Positions 51,450 through 61,238 of a DNA stretch of 64,000 bases are shown piece after piece; position 1 is the stretch's first letter; every line of letters begins with the position of its first letter. The stretch is from CAYTIB01 sp964437725 (lineage in GTDB: Bacteria > UBA8248 > JACPRG01 > G963555815), in contig CAYTIB010000074.1 in NCBI GenBank assembly GCA_964437725.1, positions 1 through 64,000 on the forward strand, written 5' to 3'. Below the pieces are notes generated by a model. It searched no databases. It was not told the DNA's origin and was given only the letters and a program-made list of their open reading frames with translations. A program made the translations under genes and the position numbers.

Positions 51450-53108
51450 ATGTCGTCGAACGACCTCATTCACCTAACGGTCTCAGAGTTGGGTGCCTTA
51501 TATCGGAACAAAGACCTTTCGCCCGTAGAGGTCACTAAAGCCTTTATTTCTAGGATTGAAAACCACGACGACAAGCTTAATGCCTTCATAACGGTAATGA
51601 CCGATCGGGTACTAGCCGCAGCCAAACGGGCGGAAAAGGAGTTCCGTTCAGGAATCGACAAAGGACCATTCCACGGCATCCCGATTGCTATTAAAGACCT
51701 AATTGAAATCAAAGGGATACGGATGACGGCCGGCTCAAAAATTTTGGAACGCAACATTTCTAAGGAAACAGCCACCGTTATCCAAAATTTGGAGAAGGGG
51801 GGGGGGCTTTTCCTCGGAAAGACTAATTTACAAGAATTTGCGCGCGGCCCTACAGGTGTGGATTCTTACTTCGGATCCTCGTCAAATCCATGGGATATAA
51901 CCCGTATCGCCGGTGGTTCTAGCAGCGGTTCCGGAGCCGCGGTAGCTGGCGGAATGGCAACAGCAGCGTTGGGATCAGACACGGGAGGTTCTGTAAGAAT
52001 TCCGGCAGCTCTTTGCGGAATTGTCGGGATCCGTCCAACCTACGGAAGGGTCAGTCGATATGGCGCAGTCCCTCTCGGACCTTCTTATGATTCTATTGGG
52101 CCTATGACCCGAACTGTCAAGGACGCAGCTCTTATGCTTAGCGTCATTGCAGGTTTTGATCCTTTGGATCCCTCGACCCAAGACGTTCCTGTCCCGGACT
52201 ATACCAAACGAATGAAAGAACACCGGGGAAACAATCTAAAAAATCTTCGTCTAGGTATTCCCAAGAATTTCTTTTTCCCGAAACTTGATCTGGAAGTAGA
52301 AAAAATCGTTTGGAATGCTGTTGAAGTCCTCAATGAGCTCGGTGCGGAGATCAGGGAAATCGACATACCCTTTGCCGAATTCAGCTCCGCTACTTATCTG
52401 AGCGTCAACGGCCCCGACTCGGGCCTATACCACCTTCCAAATCTACAATCGAATAGGGAAGATTATATGACGCTCACTGCCGAATTTTTTGAACTTGGTT
52501 TGTTTGTTCCAGGTTGGCGACATCGACAAGGACAAGCGGCTCGACGACTCTTCCTCCGTCAGACAACTGAGCTCTTCCAAGAGGTCGATGTCATCCTCAC
52601 TCCTACCAGTCCAGTAGTCGCCGCTCCCATTAAAGAGTCAGATGACTGGCGTCCCTTGCTACATTGCACAATGCCTTTCAGTATGGTGGGAGTTCCGGCA
52701 CTTTCTGTCCCTTGTGGTTTTACCGAAGCTGGACTCCCGGTGGGACTGCAGATAATCGGAAAATGGTGGGAAGAGGCAACTCTTTTCCAAATCGGAGACA
52801 TCTACGAATCGGCTACTGAGTGGAGCACTAAAAAACCCGAATTCGAAAAAGTCCTTTCACCCGAACATCATGTTCACTTGAAAACCGTTCGCTCCGATGG
52901 AAATCCCGACGGGGAGAAGATAACACTCAGCCAGGAAACGGTTCAAGACTGGGCCAAGGTCCTCGGTTTACCAAGTTCCAAAGAAGACCTGGCAGGCCTG
53001 ACATCACGAGTTCATCACATGTTTCGCTCACTTGCCAAGTTGGATCAATTGTCACTAGAGGATGAAGAACCGGGCACTTACTTTATCGTTCCGAAACCGG
53101 GAGAATAA
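51450..53108 (+). CDS. Amidase (amidase signature family)
   Basis: A 552-residue Ser-Ser-Lys amidase. The catalytic Lys is in IPIAIKDLIE (about residue 79), the cis-Ser in AGGSSSGSGAAVAGG (about 155) and the nucleophile Ser in GSDTGGSVRIPAALCGIVGI (about 179). The C-terminal region (about 420-552) is longer than in the shortest amidases. GGAGGATTCTT precedes the ATG. It hydrolyses an amide to acid and ammonia in the cytoplasm. A run of ten G at 51797-51806 codes for three Gly in QNLEKGGGLFLGKTN, a slippage-prone spot; the frame is intact as given. Monocistronic. Confidence 0.92.
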   Translation: MSSNDLIHLTVSELGALYRNKDLSPVEVTKAFISRIENHDDKLNAFITVMTDRVLAAAKRAEKEFRSGIDKGPFHGIPIAIKDLIEIKGIRMTAGSKILERNISKETATVIQNLEKGGGLFLGKTNLQEFARGPTGVDSYFGSSSNPWDITRIAGGSSSGSGAAVAGGMATAALGSDTGGSVRIPAALCGIVGIRPTYGRVSRYGAVPLGPSYDSIGPMTRTVKDAALMLSVIAGFDPLDPSTQDVPVPDYTKRMKEHRGNNLKNLRLGIPKNFFFPKLDLEVEKIVWNAVEVLNELGAEIREIDIPFAEFSSATYLSVNGPDSGLYHLPNLQSNREDYMTLTAEFFELGLFVPGWRHRQGQAARRLFLRQTTELFQEVDVILTPTSPVVAAPIKESDDWRPLLHCTMPFSMVGVPALSVPCGFTEAGLPVGLQIIGKWWEEATLFQIGDIYESATEWSTKKPEFEKVLSPEHHVHLKTVRSDGNPDGEKITLSQETVQDWAKVLGLPSSKEDLAGLTSRVHHMFRSLAKLDQLSLEDEEPGTYFIVPKPGE

Positions 53109-53299
53109 CTCTGGAAACTTGTTCGCATTTTCGTTTCATCAGATCGGCAACTCTCAAAAAATGGTCCGAAGAACATGGTTGGTGCAATAATCAGTTCATC
53201 TTATTCCTCAACTCATTTATTGAAGAAATCCTTCAAATCCCAAGAAATGAGATACACTGTCAGATTTTGCAGCCTAATTAATTCTAGGGGATGGTTTTC

Positions 53300-53977
53300 A
53301 TGCGTTACCATATCAGCGGAAAAATCCGAGCCGAGAAAAAACAGGTCCTTGCAAAAAACCTGTGTAACGGAACTGTCGCTGAAAATACAATCTTCCACGG
53401 GGGAATGATGGCAGGTCTTCGAAGTGCTACGGTGGACGAGAAGGAACGCATACATTTCATTGAAGTTTGCTATTGCCTGGAATCTGGTTTGGATCCCATG
53501 CAAATGGAAATCCCTTACCTGGAAAACTATTTTGATGAAATAACGGTCAAAGATGCCCGGAAACGGAAAAAGTGCACAATGGAATGTGAGGGTTGCGACT
53601 GCACTCGGACCTATCGGTTACCGGGAGCACCTATTTCTGACCAACTGGATCTTCAAAAAAACAATTTCGATTCCGATTATATCGATTCGGGAAGAATATC
53701 GCTAAACAGGAAGAGGCAACTTTGTGGTATCGAAGGTTTACGGAAAGCCCTAAACTCCGATGCTGAAGTTTTCGACGGGGGAACTACAATAAGTGGTTTT
53801 TACGTTATATTCTCCGACGGCGATGAGTTCTTCCGTATCAAAGAAATACCCGAAACACCATCAACCCGGTCCATGTTGCAGCAAATCGGGCTAGCTGGAT
53901 TGACATCTGTGAAGAGCATGCGACGGTCAGCACTGAGTTCCCTTGCCGCCCGGGACAGCAAATCTAATATCACCTGA
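53300..53977 (+). CDS. Conserved hypothetical protein with CxxCDCT motif
   Basis: A 225-residue protein from the ATG at 53300 (AGGGG nine bases upstream). The N-terminal half looks like a small alpha/beta fold with repeated acidic/basic strands (KQVLAKNLCNGTVAENTIFHGG). A central KDARKRKKCTMECEGCDCTRTYR (about residues 91-113) is rich in Cys and could bind a metal or cluster. The C-terminal half is unremarkable. I recall a similarly built family with a KDA...CxxCDCT stretch but cannot name it. The function is unknown. It precedes a membrane sulfatase by about 100 bases. Confidence 0.65.
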   Translation: MRYHISGKIRAEKKQVLAKNLCNGTVAENTIFHGGMMAGLRSATVDEKERIHFIEVCYCLESGLDPMQMEIPYLENYFDEITVKDARKRKKCTMECEGCDCTRTYRLPGAPISDQLDLQKNNFDSDYIDSGRISLNRKRQLCGIEGLRKALNSDAEVFDGGTTISGFYVIFSDGDEFFRIKEIPETPSTRSMLQQIGLAGLTSVKSMRRSALSSLAARDSKSNIT

Positions 53978-54081
53978 TACTTTTGGTTGGTAGATCAACT
54001 AGTTCATACCATTCTGTCCGAGGTATAATTTCGTGAATTATAGAGCCATGTCGGGCCCATCAAAAATCATCGAGGAATGAA

Positions 54082-55977
54082 TTGAAAACGCTGATCCATT
54101 GTGGAACAAGCGCTCTTTTAGCGGGTGTCGTTCTGGGACTCGGTGAAGGTTTGTTTATTTACCTTACTAGCGCGGATCCAAAAGCTAGATTTATCTTCTC
54201 TTACGGGGCAACACTTTATGGTGTGGTGGGAACTCTGTTCGGGCTTTTTTTGGGCATAACCCATCAGTTAGCTCGGGGGGGGGAGGTCTTTCGGCTCAAA
54301 ATCGTCAGCGCCAGAGCCCTGAGCTTCACACTTGCGTTTTGGGGAGGAGCATTTCTTATCCTTCACATTCGCATGAAACGCGATCTTTTCGAGGAAGGTG
54401 CAAAAACTTTTTTTGGACTTTCTCAAACAGGCGCAACGGGGATCCTCCTAATTCTAGTTCTTCTACTTGCCTTCTGGACATTGCGGAGGCTTCAGAAGGG
54501 AAAAAGTAAAATCCCCTCATCCGTTCCAACGGTGTTCTTTTTTTCTCTAATTGTAATTTTTAATTATTTTACGAGTGGCATTGAAAAAAGTTCCCGCACC
54601 CCATTACCAACCCTAGTGACCAGTCAAATCCCCTCTCAAGAAAAGCCAAACGTGCTCCTCATTGTTGCCGATACGCTTCGCGCCGACCACGTGTCCGCTT
54701 ATGCCCGAATCCTTAAACCAAATTCAATTCCCGTCGAAACACCCGCAATCGACAGTCTTGCCAAAAATGGAGTTCTGTTTCTACATGCCATTGCATCATC
54801 TTCGTGGACCAAACCATCTTTTGCATCCTTTTTCACCGGACAATACCCATCCACACATAACACCGTCCATAAACTTGATCGATTGCCAAATAAAGTAAAA
54901 ACACTGGCAGAAATTCTCTCCGAGGAAGGGTACCTGACTTCTGGCTTTCCCAACAATCCCAACATCAGTTCTGCTTTCAATTTCCAACAAGGATTTCACA
55001 CCTATCGTTATCTGAAACCCAATCTTCCCTTGTGGGCCCCAGAATCAGGCGTCCACTTGGTCGGGTATCGCATAATTCGAGTCTTGTTTGAGAGATATTT
55101 CAAGGGGCGTGATGAACCACGTAGTTATTACTGGCCGGCAGAGGATGTTAACAAAGAAGTTTTTCCCTGGCTCAAAGTCAACTCAAGAAATCGATTTTTC
55201 CTGATGGTCCATTATATGGATCCACATGACCCTTACTTTTTCCGCCCTTTAAACAATAAATCCTTTGCTCGAATCCGTAACCCCGAACCAAGACCGTCCC
55301 TGGCTAATCGCCTCGCCACTGCCTATGCTCAAGAAGTGAAATATCTGGACAAGAACTTGGCAAAACTCTTTGAATTTCTCAAACAAAATGATCTTTATGA
55401 GAACACAATGATTATTTTTATTTCTGACCACGGAGAAGAATTTTTTGAACACAATGGATGGTGGCACGGAACATCCCTATTTGAAGAGCAAATCCACGTA
55501 CCAATGATAATCAAGTTTCCAAAAGGGAAACGCAAAGGGAAAATCCACAATGGGGTAGTGCAATTGCTTGACATTCCTCCAACGGTCCTCGATGAGATAG
55601 GCCTGCCAAGGAGCGAAAAAATGCAGGGGCGCAGCCGGTCCGGGGCAGAACTAGAGGTCGCAGCGTCCGAAGGAGCGCTTTCAGAACTTAACCTTGAAGG
55701 ACATGTGATGTCCTCCTATCGGGAAAGTCGATGGAAGTGGATTGAAGCTAATCCAAGTAATCCTCGTGGACTTCCACCGAAGTCCCTCTTCGATCTCAAA
55801 AGTGATCCTGAGGAGCAAAAGAATTTACTACCTGGATCGCAGATCTACAAAGAGAAAATACGCCGAAAGCTCAAACAGATTCTCAAGGAGGCAAAGTCAG
55901 GATCCACCCAGAGGGAAACCGTCTCTCGGGATCCTGCAACGGAGGAAAGGTTGAAAGCCTTGGGATACATAGATTAG
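54082..55977 (+). CDS. Membrane-anchored sulfatase / phosphoglycerol-transferase-like enzyme
   Basis: A 631-residue protein with about five N-terminal membrane helices (residues 1-180) and a C-terminal alkaline-phosphatase-superfamily domain. LIVADTLRADHVSAY (about residue 195) has the metal-binding Asp. The nucleophile position reads SSWTKPSFASFFTG (about 248): Thr is the likely nucleophile and there is no Cys/Ser-x-Pro-x-Arg formylglycine motif. HYMDPHDPY, ISDHGEEFFEHNGWWHG and a C-terminal SEKMQGRS complete the pattern. This fits LTA-synthase-like or phosphoethanolamine-transferase-like chemistry more than true arylsulfatase. TTG start, with GAGGA upstream. Confidence 0.82.
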   Translation: MKTLIHCGTSALLAGVVLGLGEGLFIYLTSADPKARFIFSYGATLYGVVGTLFGLFLGITHQLARGGEVFRLKIVSARALSFTLAFWGGAFLILHIRMKRDLFEEGAKTFFGLSQTGATGILLILVLLLAFWTLRRLQKGKSKIPSSVPTVFFFSLIVIFNYFTSGIEKSSRTPLPTLVTSQIPSQEKPNVLLIVADTLRADHVSAYARILKPNSIPVETPAIDSLAKNGVLFLHAIASSSWTKPSFASFFTGQYPSTHNTVHKLDRLPNKVKTLAEILSEEGYLTSGFPNNPNISSAFNFQQGFHTYRYLKPNLPLWAPESGVHLVGYRIIRVLFERYFKGRDEPRSYYWPAEDVNKEVFPWLKVNSRNRFFLMVHYMDPHDPYFFRPLNNKSFARIRNPEPRPSLANRLATAYAQEVKYLDKNLAKLFEFLKQNDLYENTMIIFISDHGEEFFEHNGWWHGTSLFEEQIHVPMIIKFPKGKRKGKIHNGVVQLLDIPPTVLDEIGLPRSEKMQGRSRSGAELEVAASEGALSELNLEGHVMSSYRESRWKWIEANPSNPRGLPPKSLFDLKSDPEEQKNLLPGSQIYKEKIRRKLKQILKEAKSGSTQRETVSRDPATEERLKALGYID

Positions 55978-56026
55978 AAAAGTAACTTGTACAGATATCA
56001 AAAGAAGAAAATATCTTATTAATAAA

Positions 56027-56800
56027 TTACTCCATCCACACTACGTTCATCATACGACCGGCGCCCGGCCCTTGCCGACGATATGAGAAAAACTCCTTTG
56101 GGTTATTTTGAGTGCAATATTCCGCTGTGAAGATTTGGTCTGAAGGAACGCCTGCTTCCTCTAGGGAAAACCGGTTCATTCCCCAAAGATCTAAAAGGAA
56201 CTTTTCTTTTCCCAAAGAAACAGTAAAATCCTGCCACCTAGGAATTCCAAATCGAACCTCTTTCATTGCGTCTTCCCCAACCTCATAAGCAGTTGGGCCA
56301 ATTCCTGGACCGATAAAAGCCCAAATATCGGATGCTTCCGCGTTAAACCGAAGAGACATCTTGCTCAACATCTCCTTCAAAATACCACAAGCTGTTCCCA
56401 ATCGACCGGCATGGGCGATGCCAACACAACGGTTCCGCATGTCCCAGAGCACAACGGGAATACAATCTGCCGTCAAAACAGCCAATGCACGACCTGTTGT
56501 CGCTGAAATCAATGCATCGGCTTCCTGAATCTCGCCTATTTCTCCTCCGGGAATTTCAATCACTTCGATTCCGTGTACCTGACGAAGAATCTTCGGACTT
56601 TTAAATCCAGCTGTTTCTGCAAATTTGCTGCGATTATTATTGACGTTCTCGATTGTATCGTTTTTTGTCAAACCAAGATTTAAAGATTCACAAGGTCCCT
56701 GGCTACACCCACCGACTCGTGTACTAAATGCGCACCTGAATCCATTGACCGCGACACCGTAGTAAACGAGCCCATTTTCTTCGATACGTTCAAACACCAA
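56027..56800 (-). CDS. Laccase-domain / peptidoglycan-linked polyphenol oxidase family protein
   Basis: A 257-residue protein of the YfiH/YlmD multicopper-polyphenol-oxidase-like family, now known in several cases to act as a purine nucleoside phosphorylase/deaminase. RQVHGIEVIEI (about residues 64-74), DALISATTGRALAVLTADCIPVVLWD (about 90) with its Cys, AHAGRLGTACGILKEML and FIGPGIGPTAYEVGED hold the metal ligands. In most members the middle motif is HAGWRG; here it is HAGRLG, keeping His. A GTG start is used. Stands alone, leftward. Confidence 0.9.
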   Translation of the reverse strand: MVFERIEENGLVYYGVAVNGFRCAFSTRVGGCSQGPCESLNLGLTKNDTIENVNNNRSKFAETAGFKSPKILRQVHGIEVIEIPGGEIGEIQEADALISATTGRALAVLTADCIPVVLWDMRNRCVGIAHAGRLGTACGILKEMLSKMSLRFNAEASDIWAFIGPGIGPTAYEVGEDAMKEVRFGIPRWQDFTVSLGKEKFLLDLWGMNRFSLEEAGVPSDQIFTAEYCTQNNPKEFFSYRRQGPGAGRMMNVVWME

Positions 56801-56883
56801 AGATATTTACTCTCCGGTTAAAGCGACCCGCACCTCAAAAACTAACTTAAGAGTTCAATTTCACAAACCTCACTAACACAACT

Positions 56884-58611
56884 TCATGCCGACATCAGCG
56901 AAATCCACTTCTTTTTGTTTTTTATGGGGTTTGGATTTGTAACGGCCTCCCAATACCGCTGGCTTTCTCGAACCATGAAATCCTTAGGCAAATTTTGATC
57001 CACAACATCCCAAGGAAGAGGCTCGTCGTACTCCCACTTGCGGGTTACATAGAAATCAGAATCGACAGGAGATTCTCGAAGGGCCGCCTGCCAGTCTCCA
57101 TTAAGTCGATTAACCAATTCCAGAAGATCACCAACACGGCGGTCGCCTCGGGAAAGCAAAGTCTGAATATGTGACCACTTGGGAACCTCGTGATTTAACC
57201 GAACATTGGGCTCGGCCCGGAGCAAACCCGTTAATAATTTTAACCGGCGTTTAATCTCTCTAATTGGAGCCATCCCTTCCCACTGCATGGGTGTATGGGG
57301 TTTTGGGATAAAGGGATTTACGCTTAGGGTTAAGGTGCCAAGGCGTTTTTTGTCGCGCCCAACTTTTAGCATAATATGCTTAATCTGTTTAACCATGTGG
57401 GCAATGGCAGTAACGTCTTCATCATCCTCTCCTGGCAAACCAATTAGGAAATAAAGTTTCAAGTTCAATATGCCACGCTGAAAAACCCGTTCTACCTGAT
57501 GGTAAATCAATTCATCTGAAATCTCTTTTCGAACGGCTGCCCTCATTCGTTCCGTCCCGGCTTCAGGTGCGAGCGTTATGGAACGTTCGCCACTTGACAC
57601 CAAAATATCGAGAAGTTCATCGTCAAGAGCATCAATCCGGAGAGAGGCTGGAGACACACGTCCACCCATCTCAACAATGTCATGACAAATCCCCGTCAAC
57701 TCCGGATGGTTGGAAACCATAGTGCTAACCAACCCCACTTGCTTGCGGTACTTCAATCCAATGCGAATATCTTCTCGAAGTGAAGCACGTGAACGGTTAC
57801 GTAACGGCCGAAAGGTGAAATCGGCCGCACAAAACCGACAGCCCCAACCACAGCTACGCCCAATCTCAATGAGAAACAACTTTCCAAACTCGGTGTCTTC
57901 CGTCATGATCCAGGACAGTGAACGGTGGCGTTCTAAATCTTTAATCGACCGTTTTTTCACTCGCTCTTGAAACCCTTGCAACGGTCGGAGCGCCCTTAAT
58001 TCCGAATTTCTCCCTGGAATTGGTTCATACCCTGCAGGAATATAAATTCCCTCAATTTCGGCCAGATCTGAAAGAACAACCTCTCGCTTCTGACCTTTTT
58101 CGTCGATTAGGACCTCCATGATCTCCAGAAGAACTTCCTCCCCTTCACCAAAAACAGCTACATCTACAAATCCTGCCAAAGGCTCAGGATTGTAAGAGGG
58201 GCAAATTCCACCCACCAGAACCAGTGGATGATTCTCCGAGCGGTCTGCCGAGCGAACCGGAATACCCGACTCATTCAGAATCCACAAAAGCCCTGGATAA
58301 TCTGTTTCATAAGGGCAGGAAAAAGCTACCAAATCGAAATGTCCAAGAGGAGAATTTGTCTCGATTGTCCGGACCTTTTTAGCGGGAGCCTCTGGGACAA
58401 ACGCTCGCTCGCAGACGACCCCTTCCATGGCATTCAACAATCGGTATATCTGAAGAAACCCAAGATTGGACATACCCACGTGGTAGGTGTTCGGATACAC
58501 AAGTGCTACGCGATAGCCTCCCCTAGAAAAGTCGAACAAAGGGCCAAATGGGTAGGATTCGCGTCTAAGAACATCTCGGGAGGAATGAGCTTTTGAAAAA
58601 CTTTTTGTCAT
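56884..58611 (-). CDS. B12-binding domain radical SAM protein (TIGR03960-like)
   Basis: A 575-residue protein with an N-terminal cobalamin-binding-type domain (about residues 30-180, RVALVYPNTYHVGMSNLG) and a radical SAM core. The 4Fe-4S ligands are CGWGCRFC (about 250). GERSITLAPEAGTERMRAAVRKE (about 340) and YFLIGLPGEDDEDV (about 375) are typical of the TIGR03960 group. The companion DUF2344 protein often fused or adjacent is not in this window. Its exact substrate is unknown; it is linked in some bacteria to tRNA or cofactor modification. An ATG start is used. Confidence 0.88.
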   Translation of the reverse strand: MTKSFSKAHSSRDVLRRESYPFGPLFDFSRGGYRVALVYPNTYHVGMSNLGFLQIYRLLNAMEGVVCERAFVPEAPAKKVRTIETNSPLGHFDLVAFSCPYETDYPGLLWILNESGIPVRSADRSENHPLVLVGGICPSYNPEPLAGFVDVAVFGEGEEVLLEIMEVLIDEKGQKREVVLSDLAEIEGIYIPAGYEPIPGRNSELRALRPLQGFQERVKKRSIKDLERHRSLSWIMTEDTEFGKLFLIEIGRSCGWGCRFCAADFTFRPLRNRSRASLREDIRIGLKYRKQVGLVSTMVSNHPELTGICHDIVEMGGRVSPASLRIDALDDELLDILVSSGERSITLAPEAGTERMRAAVRKEISDELIYHQVERVFQRGILNLKLYFLIGLPGEDDEDVTAIAHMVKQIKHIMLKVGRDKKRLGTLTLSVNPFIPKPHTPMQWEGMAPIREIKRRLKLLTGLLRAEPNVRLNHEVPKWSHIQTLLSRGDRRVGDLLELVNRLNGDWQAALRESPVDSDFYVTRKWEYDEPLPWDVVDQNLPKDFMVRESQRYWEAVTNPNPIKNKKKWISLMSA

Positions 58612-58807
58612 AATCTATATAACTTTTCTCCGAAGGCTTAGAAGGCTCATTTTTCGAATTACTACATATTGAGAAACTCTTTGATTTTCAATAGGGATTA
58701 TCGGGTTTACCCGGGTAATGGTGAAGCTTTTCACGGAACAAACCCATCCCTCCAAAATTTCTTACTAGTTTAACCAATACAACGAAAGCAGAAAATCCTT
58801 ATTCTAC

Positions 58808-60103
58808 TCAGGTCTTGGGCATGGTGTTACAAATTTCCAAAGCTGCAGCAACATACATTTTTGTCGCGTCGACAAGGTCTTCCACTTTCTGCACCTCACC
58901 GGTAGCCGGTTTGAGTCTTGGATCTTCGGGAGCAGGACCACACTTTATAGCGGGAATACCCATTTCCACTAAAACGTTAAGATCAGCATATGTGCTACTC
59001 AATGCAGCTTCAATTTTCTTTGGCTTCTTCTTTCTTACTGACGTGTAAGCATCTCCCATAATCTTCGCCAGTGGTTTGGCGTTTTTAGACTCATAACCCT
59101 GAACGGAAAGATATAGCTCAACTTCGGCTTCAACTCCTGTCTTTTGGATTACAGCCTCGACTTCTCGCAAAATATCTATTGGGCGCGTCCCAGGAGCAGT
59201 AAAAGCCTCGACGTAAAGGTTGCAGACACCTGGTGAAAAGTTCGGCTTGAATGGTGCCCCACCCATGATGGCACCAATATTCACTTTAGGTACCACTTCA
59301 CCAGCGTCGAATTTATAGCGATATTTTTCTTCGTATTCCAACGCCCAATCCTCAAGTGGTTCGATAAGCGTGCTGGCCTTTACGACAGCATTCTTGCTTT
59401 TCTTGAAATTTTTGACATGCTGGACATAAGGAGCGTACATTGGCTCGCCCCAAACCGTAATTTTGATAAAAGTTGCACCAGCTTGGGTCCAGGTAATTCC
59501 AAAGCGGGAGGGTTCACAAACGATGGCGTAATCGGCCACAACGCCATGTGTCAGCATATAGCGTATCCCAACGCCCTTCCCACGATAAGGTGCCCCTTGA
59601 TATTGATCGATAGGGGCCCGGCCAATCTCACTACACACACCAGTGAGGACAATGTCTCCATCAATCTTAGCTTTCGAACGCTTAATGGCAACGGCAGCGG
59701 CAAGTGTGCAACATAGAGGACCTTTGTCATTTACAATTCCACTACCGTAAATCAAGTTTTTGACCTTTCTCGCCTGCGCTTTCCACTCAGGTCGAATTCG
59801 GCCAGCAAAAAGTACGTCTTGCGGATCACCCGACAGGGCGGTATCGAGGTGCCCATTAAACATAAGGATGGGCCCATTCCCCGAACCCTTCAAATTGCCA
59901 ACCACGTTTCCCCGACCAGACTCGACCTCCTGATAAAAGGCGGGAATGTCCCGTGCGTTCAGCCAATCGACCAGAAGCCGTGCGGCGGCTTCTTCACTGC
60001 CTGTCGTACTTGGAGTACTAACCAGATCCATCGCCAGCGTGACTAACTCCTTCTCATCAATCTTCGACCAAGCCTTTCGCAGTACAGAATCTTTTGTTTT
60101 CAT
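58808..60103 (-). CDS. M20-family metallopeptidase / deacylase
   Basis: About 431 residues with a dizinc peptidase core and a dimerisation lid (about residues 220-320). Metal and catalytic residues appear in MFNGHLDTALSGD (His and Asp, about 82), GIVNDKGPLC (bridging Asp, about 118) and VLTGVCSEIGRAP (Glu, about 155). It probably hydrolyses an N-acyl or peptide bond in the cytoplasm or acts as an ArgE/DapE-like deacylase. The ATG at 60103 has GAGG five bases upstream and is preferred to a GTG two codons before. It is followed by a Rieske gene pair on the same strand, possibly one operon. Confidence 0.88.
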   Translation of the reverse strand: MKTKDSVLRKAWSKIDEKELVTLAMDLVSTPSTTGSEEAAARLLVDWLNARDIPAFYQEVESGRGNVVGNLKGSGNGPILMFNGHLDTALSGDPQDVLFAGRIRPEWKAQARKVKNLIYGSGIVNDKGPLCCTLAAAVAIKRSKAKIDGDIVLTGVCSEIGRAPIDQYQGAPYRGKGVGIRYMLTHGVVADYAIVCEPSRFGITWTQAGATFIKITVWGEPMYAPYVQHVKNFKKSKNAVVKASTLIEPLEDWALEYEEKYRYKFDAGEVVPKVNIGAIMGGAPFKPNFSPGVCNLYVEAFTAPGTRPIDILREVEAVIQKTGVEAEVELYLSVQGYESKNAKPLAKIMGDAYTSVRKKKPKKIEAALSSTYADLNVLVEMGIPAIKCGPAPEDPRLKPATGEVQKVEDLVDATKMYVAAALEICNTMPKT

Positions 60104-60154
60104 TAGCACCTCATTTAAATAATGTTCACTGATTGATTCGAGACTTATGAAGAG

Positions 60155-61168
60155 TCAGCACTCGATGCCAAGCTCTTTCATGAATCGCCGATAGGCAACA
60201 GCAATTGCGTCCGGTCCCTTGAGATGAAGCTCCTCGGAAAGATCGAGGGGCAATTCTTCCGGTCGCTGACGCTCAACAATGACTTGGTCCTGAAATGTGA
60301 CTAGATCACTGAAATTCTCAATGGATAAGGTGTCTTCCTTACCCTCCTCCGGATTAAAGTTGCGAACAATCATCATGAAACGTGTCGTTTTGGAACCAGA
60401 ATTCGGGGTACAAACGTTCATGTATGCTTCGATACGGTCATCCGATTCGCGCTTTTTCTGGTAAATGCAAAAGGGACGATAAATAGTGTAATCTCGGACG
60501 TGAGAAACAGCATGCGTTTTGTCAGCAGAAACGTTAACCTTTGCGTACAAGGTCTCATCATCCCTATCGATGGTGGCTTCTTCAACACCCGCATTACTCG
60601 GTGAGCCCAGAATGCCGGAGTGAACAAATGCGAAATGGGCTTGATCGAAGAAATTCTCCGTTCCACGCGCTGCACCACAATACCAAATCCACCTATTTCG
60701 GAATACCCGCTCGTAACTTGGATCTTCAAACAAAGGGCACTCAGGCAACGGCGCTCTCGGAGAATCCGACATACACACCCAAATCAATCCGTACCGCTCC
60801 ACTACTTGGTACCGCGTCAAGCAGGCTCGTTTGGGAATTGGATGTTCGTCTGGAATCGACGGAATCCGAGTGCAATTGCCCGTAGAATCATACTCCCATC
60901 CGTGATAGCAGCAAACGATACGATTTTCCTCAATAGTTCCTAAAGATATTGGAGTTCCCCGATGGACACAGAGGTCCGAAAATGAAACAAGTTCGCCATC
61001 CAGACGACATGTGACAATATCTTCATCTAAAAGAGTGAAGGAAAAAATTTCGTTATCCCGCACCTCCTCCGCCCAGGCAATGGGATGCCAATATTCCCTT
61101 AACACAGACAACAAATCCCCTTCCCTTAAAGGATTGGGGGCTTGTAATTTCGCTGTTTTTTCTGTCAT
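60155..61168 (-). CDS. Rieske 2Fe-2S oxygenase alpha subunit (tandem copy A)
   Basis: A 337-residue oxygenase. The cluster ligands are CVHRGTPISLG and CCYHGWEYD (about residues 67-89), and the mononuclear Fe site is ENFFDQAHFAFVHSG (about 168-182). C-terminal VIVERQRPEELPLDLSEELHLKGPDA is shared with copy B and with 32092. It needs an NAD(P)H reductase not found here. GGGAAG precedes the ATG. VanA-like demethylases and other short Rieske oxygenases look alike, so the substrate is open. The M20 peptidase lies 46 bases downstream. Confidence 0.93.
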   Translation of the reverse strand: MTEKTAKLQAPNPLREGDLLSVLREYWHPIAWAEEVRDNEIFSFTLLDEDIVTCRLDGELVSFSDLCVHRGTPISLGTIEENRIVCCYHGWEYDSTGNCTRIPSIPDEHPIPKRACLTRYQVVERYGLIWVCMSDSPRAPLPECPLFEDPSYERVFRNRWIWYCGAARGTENFFDQAHFAFVHSGILGSPSNAGVEEATIDRDDETLYAKVNVSADKTHAVSHVRDYTIYRPFCIYQKKRESDDRIEAYMNVCTPNSGSKTTRFMMIVRNFNPEEGKEDTLSIENFSDLVTFQDQVIVERQRPEELPLDLSEELHLKGPDAIAVAYRRFMKELGIEC

Positions 61169-61238
61169 GCAATCTTCCCTTTCAAGTACAATTCACCAAA
61201 CCCACCTAATTAATGTAAAAAGAACTCAAATTCGGGTA

